DNA of 48,958 nucleotides, taken from IMG/VR virus record IMGVR_UViG_3300042691_013699, positions 1 to 48,958 of that record; one strand, 5' to 3'. Made by a program: the position numbers and the translations under genes. The DNA is from a virus. Below are positions 46,267-48,958 of the stretch, piece after piece. The notes beneath the pieces were generated by a model. It made no database searches. It was not told the DNA's origin and saw only the letters and a program-made list of their open reading frames with translations. The number at the start of each line of letters is the position of its first letter. Position 1 is the first letter of the stretch.

Positions 46267-47429
46267 TTACAACAAATGGCAAAAATATCGTAGCTAAATA
46301 TCTTTTAAACCAAGCTCCAGAATTTGCAAGTCATATTGCAATTGGTGTTGGAGGACAAGCCTATCCAACATCTTCTTCTGCAACATTTTCTGCAAGTGTG
46401 CAGTCTTTAGAGTTTGAAGTAGGAAGAGTTCCAATTTTATCAAAAGGTCTTTTAAAAGAGGACGGTCAAGAAAAAATTGTTTTTAAAGCAGAATTACCAA
46501 TTGAGCAAAGATATAAAATAACTGAACTTGGACTATATCCAGCAGCAACAAATGCAGTGGCTGGAAACTTTGATAGCAGAATCATTTCAACATTCTCTAA
46601 TTCAGAACCATGGGCATATTCTAATAATATAGATAATTCTGGAACCGTTTTATATATAGGACCAGTTCCAATTTCAAGTTCTCCTACTGGAAACATTGAC
46701 ATAACTGTTCAAGAATGGGATGATTTTATCTTTATAAATAGCAACTCTTCAATTTTTGAATATTCAGATAGACTAAATAGGGGAGAACCACCAAGATATT
46801 TAAATAGAAGTCTTAGTGTTTCTGGAAGCACTTCTGTAGTAGTTGGAGCGTCTGCAAACTCGTCTTTAATAGACACTTCTAGTAGTGCATCATACTACAT
46901 TGAGAATAACTCTATTAGTTTAAATCTAGGAAAGAACTTGCCAACCGATCAAATTAAACTAGCGTTTTCAGTAGTCAGTCTAGCAAGAAGTGGAGTAAGT
47001 GCACAAGCTCCAGACAATGTTAAAATTAGATTAGAGTTTTTAAATAATTCGGGAGCTTCTACTTCAAAAGCCTTTGTAAATATTGCACTTCAAGATGTAG
47101 ATGCTGTAAATCCAGAAAAATCACTGGATAATTCAAGATATCAGGTTATTACAAAAAGTCTTTCAGACTTTACAACAACACCAAATTTTTCTTGGAGTTC
47201 TGTAAATGGTGTAAGAATCTATACATGTATTCATGATGACTCTAATATTAAAACTGGAGAGCACTTTGTATTTTATGACGGCTTGAGATTTGAAAATGTT
47301 TCTAGTTACAATCCACTATATTCTTTAGTTGCTGCTGAATATGTAAAAACTTTGGATGAAAATCCAATTTTAAAGAGAGAAAATTCTACAAGCTATGTAG
47401 AATATAGGTTTGGCATAGGAGTTTCCTAA
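46263..47429 (+). CDS. minor tail protein, 388 aa
   Basis: The 388-residue product starts MITTNGKNIVAKYLLNQAPE-FASHIAIGVG, then KITELGLYPAAT, the form of a tail-fibre-like collar or adaptor protein in many actinophages. A beta-jellyroll of about 200 residues follows (SLSVSGSTSVVVGASANSSL, VNGVRIYTCIHDDSN). Its ATG overlaps the previous stop (ATGA) and its own stop overlaps the next start. It probably sits at the tail tip and binds host surfaces. Confidence 0.7.
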   Translation: MITTNGKNIVAKYLLNQAPEFASHIAIGVGGQAYPTSSSATFSASVQSLEFEVGRVPILSKGLLKEDGQEKIVFKAELPIEQRYKITELGLYPAATNAVAGNFDSRIISTFSNSEPWAYSNNIDNSGTVLYIGPVPISSSPTGNIDITVQEWDDFIFINSNSSIFEYSDRLNRGEPPRYLNRSLSVSGSTSVVVGASANSSLIDTSSSASYYIENNSISLNLGKNLPTDQIKLAFSVVSLARSGVSAQAPDNVKIRLEFLNNSGASTSKAFVNIALQDVDAVNPEKSLDNSRYQVITKSLSDFTTTPNFSWSSVNGVRIYTCIHDDSNIKTGEHFVFYDGLRFENVSSYNPLYSLVAAEYVKTLDENPILKRENSTSYVEYRFGIGVS

Positions 47430-48007
47430 TGGCAGAGATAAGAATTCCTGTAGAAAAATTGCCACCACCAGATAAAAATGGGGACCATGCTTTTCATTTT
47501 AGAATTATATCTGTTGACAAAAACCAGTGGTCAGCTTGGTCGCAACTTTATATAATTAAAAGTATTGGTCAGTATAGACCTTTAGAATCAGACGTTACTG
47601 CAGTAATTTCTTCACAAGAAGTAAGTTTAACTTGGGACACTCCAACAATTTACAACTATAACTCTGCCTCAATTACTAGTGCTTCTCTGGCTCACAATCA
47701 TTCGCAAGAATTTAAACACCACGACTCTGATGTCTTTGTTCAATGGGGATCAGGATCAGCTATGGGAAATTTTGAATACCACGATAGAGTTTCTTCAGAT
47801 ACAACAAGCATCGTTATACCGAATGGTTCTGCCTCAGTCAGGGTTGTTGGAACTGTTGCACTAAAAGATGTTCCTAGAATAGGAATTTTTCAATCGGCAT
47901 CAGCATATCAGACAATATTTGACAGCTATCTAGGAATTTCTGGATCTGTACAGGGCGTATATGATCTATTTAAAATATTTGATACAGGCATTGTATCGTT
48001 AACCTGA
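47429..48007 (+). CDS. fibronectin-like minor tail protein, 192 aa
   Basis: The 192-residue product has MAEIRIPVEKLPPPDKNGDH-AFHFRIISVDKNQWSAWSQL, resembling an Fn3/Ig-type entry, then DVTAVISSQEVSLTWDTPTI, and beta strands around VFVQWGSGSAMGNFEYHDRV. It probably decorates the tail tip. Its start overlaps the previous stop (TAATG), and its own stop TGA also forms the TG of an extended -10 promoter. Confidence 0.65.
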   Translation: MAEIRIPVEKLPPPDKNGDHAFHFRIISVDKNQWSAWSQLYIIKSIGQYRPLESDVTAVISSQEVSLTWDTPTIYNYNSASITSASLAHNHSQEFKHHDSDVFVQWGSGSAMGNFEYHDRVSSDTTSIVIPNGSASVRVVGTVALKDVPRIGIFQSASAYQTIFDSYLGISGSVQGVYDLFKIFDTGIVSLT

Positions 48008-48013
48008 TATAAT
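48005..48013 (+). promoter_or_regulatory. extended -10 promoter sharing a stop codon
   Basis: TGA TATAAT: the TGA is the stop codon of the 47429-48007 gene. Predicted start near 48020, next to AGGAG, with the ATG at 48030. Confidence 0.55.
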
Positions 48014-48029
48014 TAACTAGGAGAAAAAA

Positions 48030-48470
48030 ATGGCACAAATTGAATTACCAGATAGAGGTCAACCACTTGACATATCTTATTTATCTAAAATAGCTTTTGA
48101 AATAAATAGAGTTGCAGACCTAGTATCAGTTGGAAGTGGTCTTTCAAAAATTAAATATAGAGATACCAATACACCAACTCAAGCATTGACATCAAATATA
48201 ATATTTTATGCAGAGACTCAAAAAATTGTTGATGCAAATCTATCTGTTCAGCCAAACGCTCCATCATCATTTGACTACTCTGGAATATTTAAAACCACTC
48301 CAGTAGTCCTATGTTCAGTAACTTCTGTAACTGGCGTATCAAACTTGTATCCAGTTTTAAGTGGAGTTACTCAAAGCTCCTGTCAGGTAAATGTGTTCTC
48401 ATCAGCAACTTCTGGAGCTTTTTCTGCTGACGTTTCAATAATTGCAATTGGTGAAAGAATTAGTTCTTAG
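48030..48470 (+). CDS. hypothetical minor tail protein, 146 aa
   Basis: The 146-residue product starts MAQIELPDRGQPLDISYLSK. A helical N-terminal quarter (YLSKIAFEINRVADLVSVGS) is followed by a beta-rich body (ETQKIVDANLSVQPNAPSSF, TTPVVLCSVTSVTGVSNLYP) and ends SIIAIGERISS. It lies at the end of the tail-tip block. Small proteins with a FKTTPVVLCSVTS-like strand occur near minor tail genes of actinophages. The precise role is unknown. AGGAG supports the start. Confidence 0.6.
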   Translation: MAQIELPDRGQPLDISYLSKIAFEINRVADLVSVGSGLSKIKYRDTNTPTQALTSNIIFYAETQKIVDANLSVQPNAPSSFDYSGIFKTTPVVLCSVTSVTGVSNLYPVLSGVTQSSCQVNVFSSATSGAFSADVSIIAIGERISS

Positions 48471-48479
48471 GCAGGTATC

Positions 48480-48958
48480 ATGTCTCAACCACAGGATAAG
48501 ATAAATCCTTGTAAAAAAATATTTTTTATAAACAAAGAACTTGTTAAAGTTTTTCATATAAATAAAAGTAGCAACATTGTTAATTTTTATAATGTAAATC
48601 AAGGTAAAGAACAAAGTATGTTGTATTCAGATTTTAAGAAGCATAGAAAAAGAGCCTACTCAATTGCAAATACTGCAAGAATTTTAAATAGATCAAGAGT
48701 GCAGTTTCAAAGAATAATTGCAAAGGGTTTGATTCCTGAGCCAATTGGTGATAGTATTGGTGGAGAAAGAGGTTTTCAGATTAATGCTTATTATTCTGAA
48801 GATCATATTTTTGAAATTAGGGATATTATGGCAACCATACATGGTGGTAGACCAAGAAAAGATGGCAAGATTACCCCTAGAAACGTCTTAACAGAGCAAG
48901 ACTTGCGTTCTAGAATGGGAGATGCTATAATGCTTTATACGAAGACATCGGATGGGCG
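48480..48958 (+). CDS. HTH (MerR-like) DNA-binding protein, partial
   Basis: The frame runs off the right edge after 159 codons. After a short Cys/Phe-rich start (MSQPQDKINPCKKIFFINKE) and a basic segment (DFKKHRKRAYSIANTARILN), it has RSRVQFQRIIAKGLIPEPIG and YYSEDHIFEIRDIMATIHGG, the shape of a MerR-like helix-turn-helix plus wing. It could be an excisionase-type regulator or a small terminase subunit; the C-terminal half is missing, so this cannot be settled. It starts 10 bases after the tail gene, with AGGCAGG nearby. Confidence 0.55.
   Translation, partial: MSQPQDKINPCKKIFFINKELVKVFHINKSSNIVNFYNVNQGKEQSMLYSDFKKHRKRAYSIANTARILNRSRVQFQRIIAKGLIPEPIGDSIGGERGFQINAYYSEDHIFEIRDIMATIHGGRPRKDGKITPRNVLTEQDLRSRMGDAIMLYTKTSDG

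Noticed and set aside
1-48958. tRNA genes, integrase, reverse transcriptase (diversity-generating element), CRISPR and insertion sequences
   Set aside because: No cloverleaf, T-loop signature or recombinase, transposase or RT motifs were recognised by eye in any part of the window; a dedicated search could change this.

Overview
This window looks like about 49 kb of an AT-rich tailed double-stranded DNA phage genome, or a metagenomic phage contig. A siphovirus is most likely: it has an HK97-type head module (portal, prohead protease/scaffold, HK97-fold capsid protein), a major tail protein, a tail-assembly chaperone pair with a -1 frameshift site, and a 2168-residue tape measure protein. The host is inferred, not shown. 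A small minus-strand zinc-ribbon gene (5169-5390) resembles a family I know mainly from Actinobacteria. Many genes appear to have a -10 box so close to the ATG that the mRNA would be leaderless, and a B12-dependent ribonucleotide reductase is present. Together these fit a low-GC actinobacterium, perhaps aquatic. All calls are from reading the sequence and from memory of protein families; no searches were run.

Layout. (1) 1-1808: small early-type genes. Four or five minus-strand genes (1-753) and a plus-strand set (1102-1808) diverge from a control region. That region has four copies of a shared promoter element, DnaA-box-like sequences in opposite orientations, GC-rich repeats, and two leaders that each carry two copies of a 20-bp repeat. 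The repeat also encodes the peptide MSLANK. (2) 1809-2587: an intergenic region with a good sigma70-type promoter driving a small HExxH protein. (3) 2756-17155: about 14 kb of receptor-binding, fibre and collar genes. These include several paralogues, a duplicated three-gene module, and four collar proteins with HxH motifs. (4) 17224-19363: a holin-like protein, a GT-B glycosyltransferase, a protein with weak resemblance to an amidase, and an antisense zinc-ribbon gene. (5) 19431-21371: adenosylcobalamin-dependent ribonucleotide reductase (nrdJ). (6) 21403-24948: a LamG-like tail protein. (7) 24975-33053: head and neck genes through the major tail protein, with a terminator after the capsid gene and another after the tail-tube gene. 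(8) 33079-48470: tail chaperones, tape measure, tail-tip proteins and minor tail proteins. (9) 48480-end: a truncated gene with a MerR-like helix-turn-helix.

How the parts work together. The head and tail genes follow conventional siphovirus order from portal to tail tip. However, no terminase precedes the portal, and the fibre genes, nrdJ and LamG gene occupy the place where packaging genes often lie. Expression appears to be split into many short transcription units, each with an extended -10 (TGnTATAAT-like) promoter in a short intergenic gap. Two of the most heavily needed products, the capsid and tail-tube proteins, are followed by strong hairpin terminators. The capsid protease gene appears to contain an in-frame internal start for a separate scaffold protein, and the tail chaperone uses a canonical CCCAAAC slippery heptamer.

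The least explained part is the 0.75-2.1 kb control region, where promoter copies, DnaA-like boxes, iteron-like repeats or micro-ORFs, a 17-bp palindrome and duplicated zinc-knuckle microproteins coincide.
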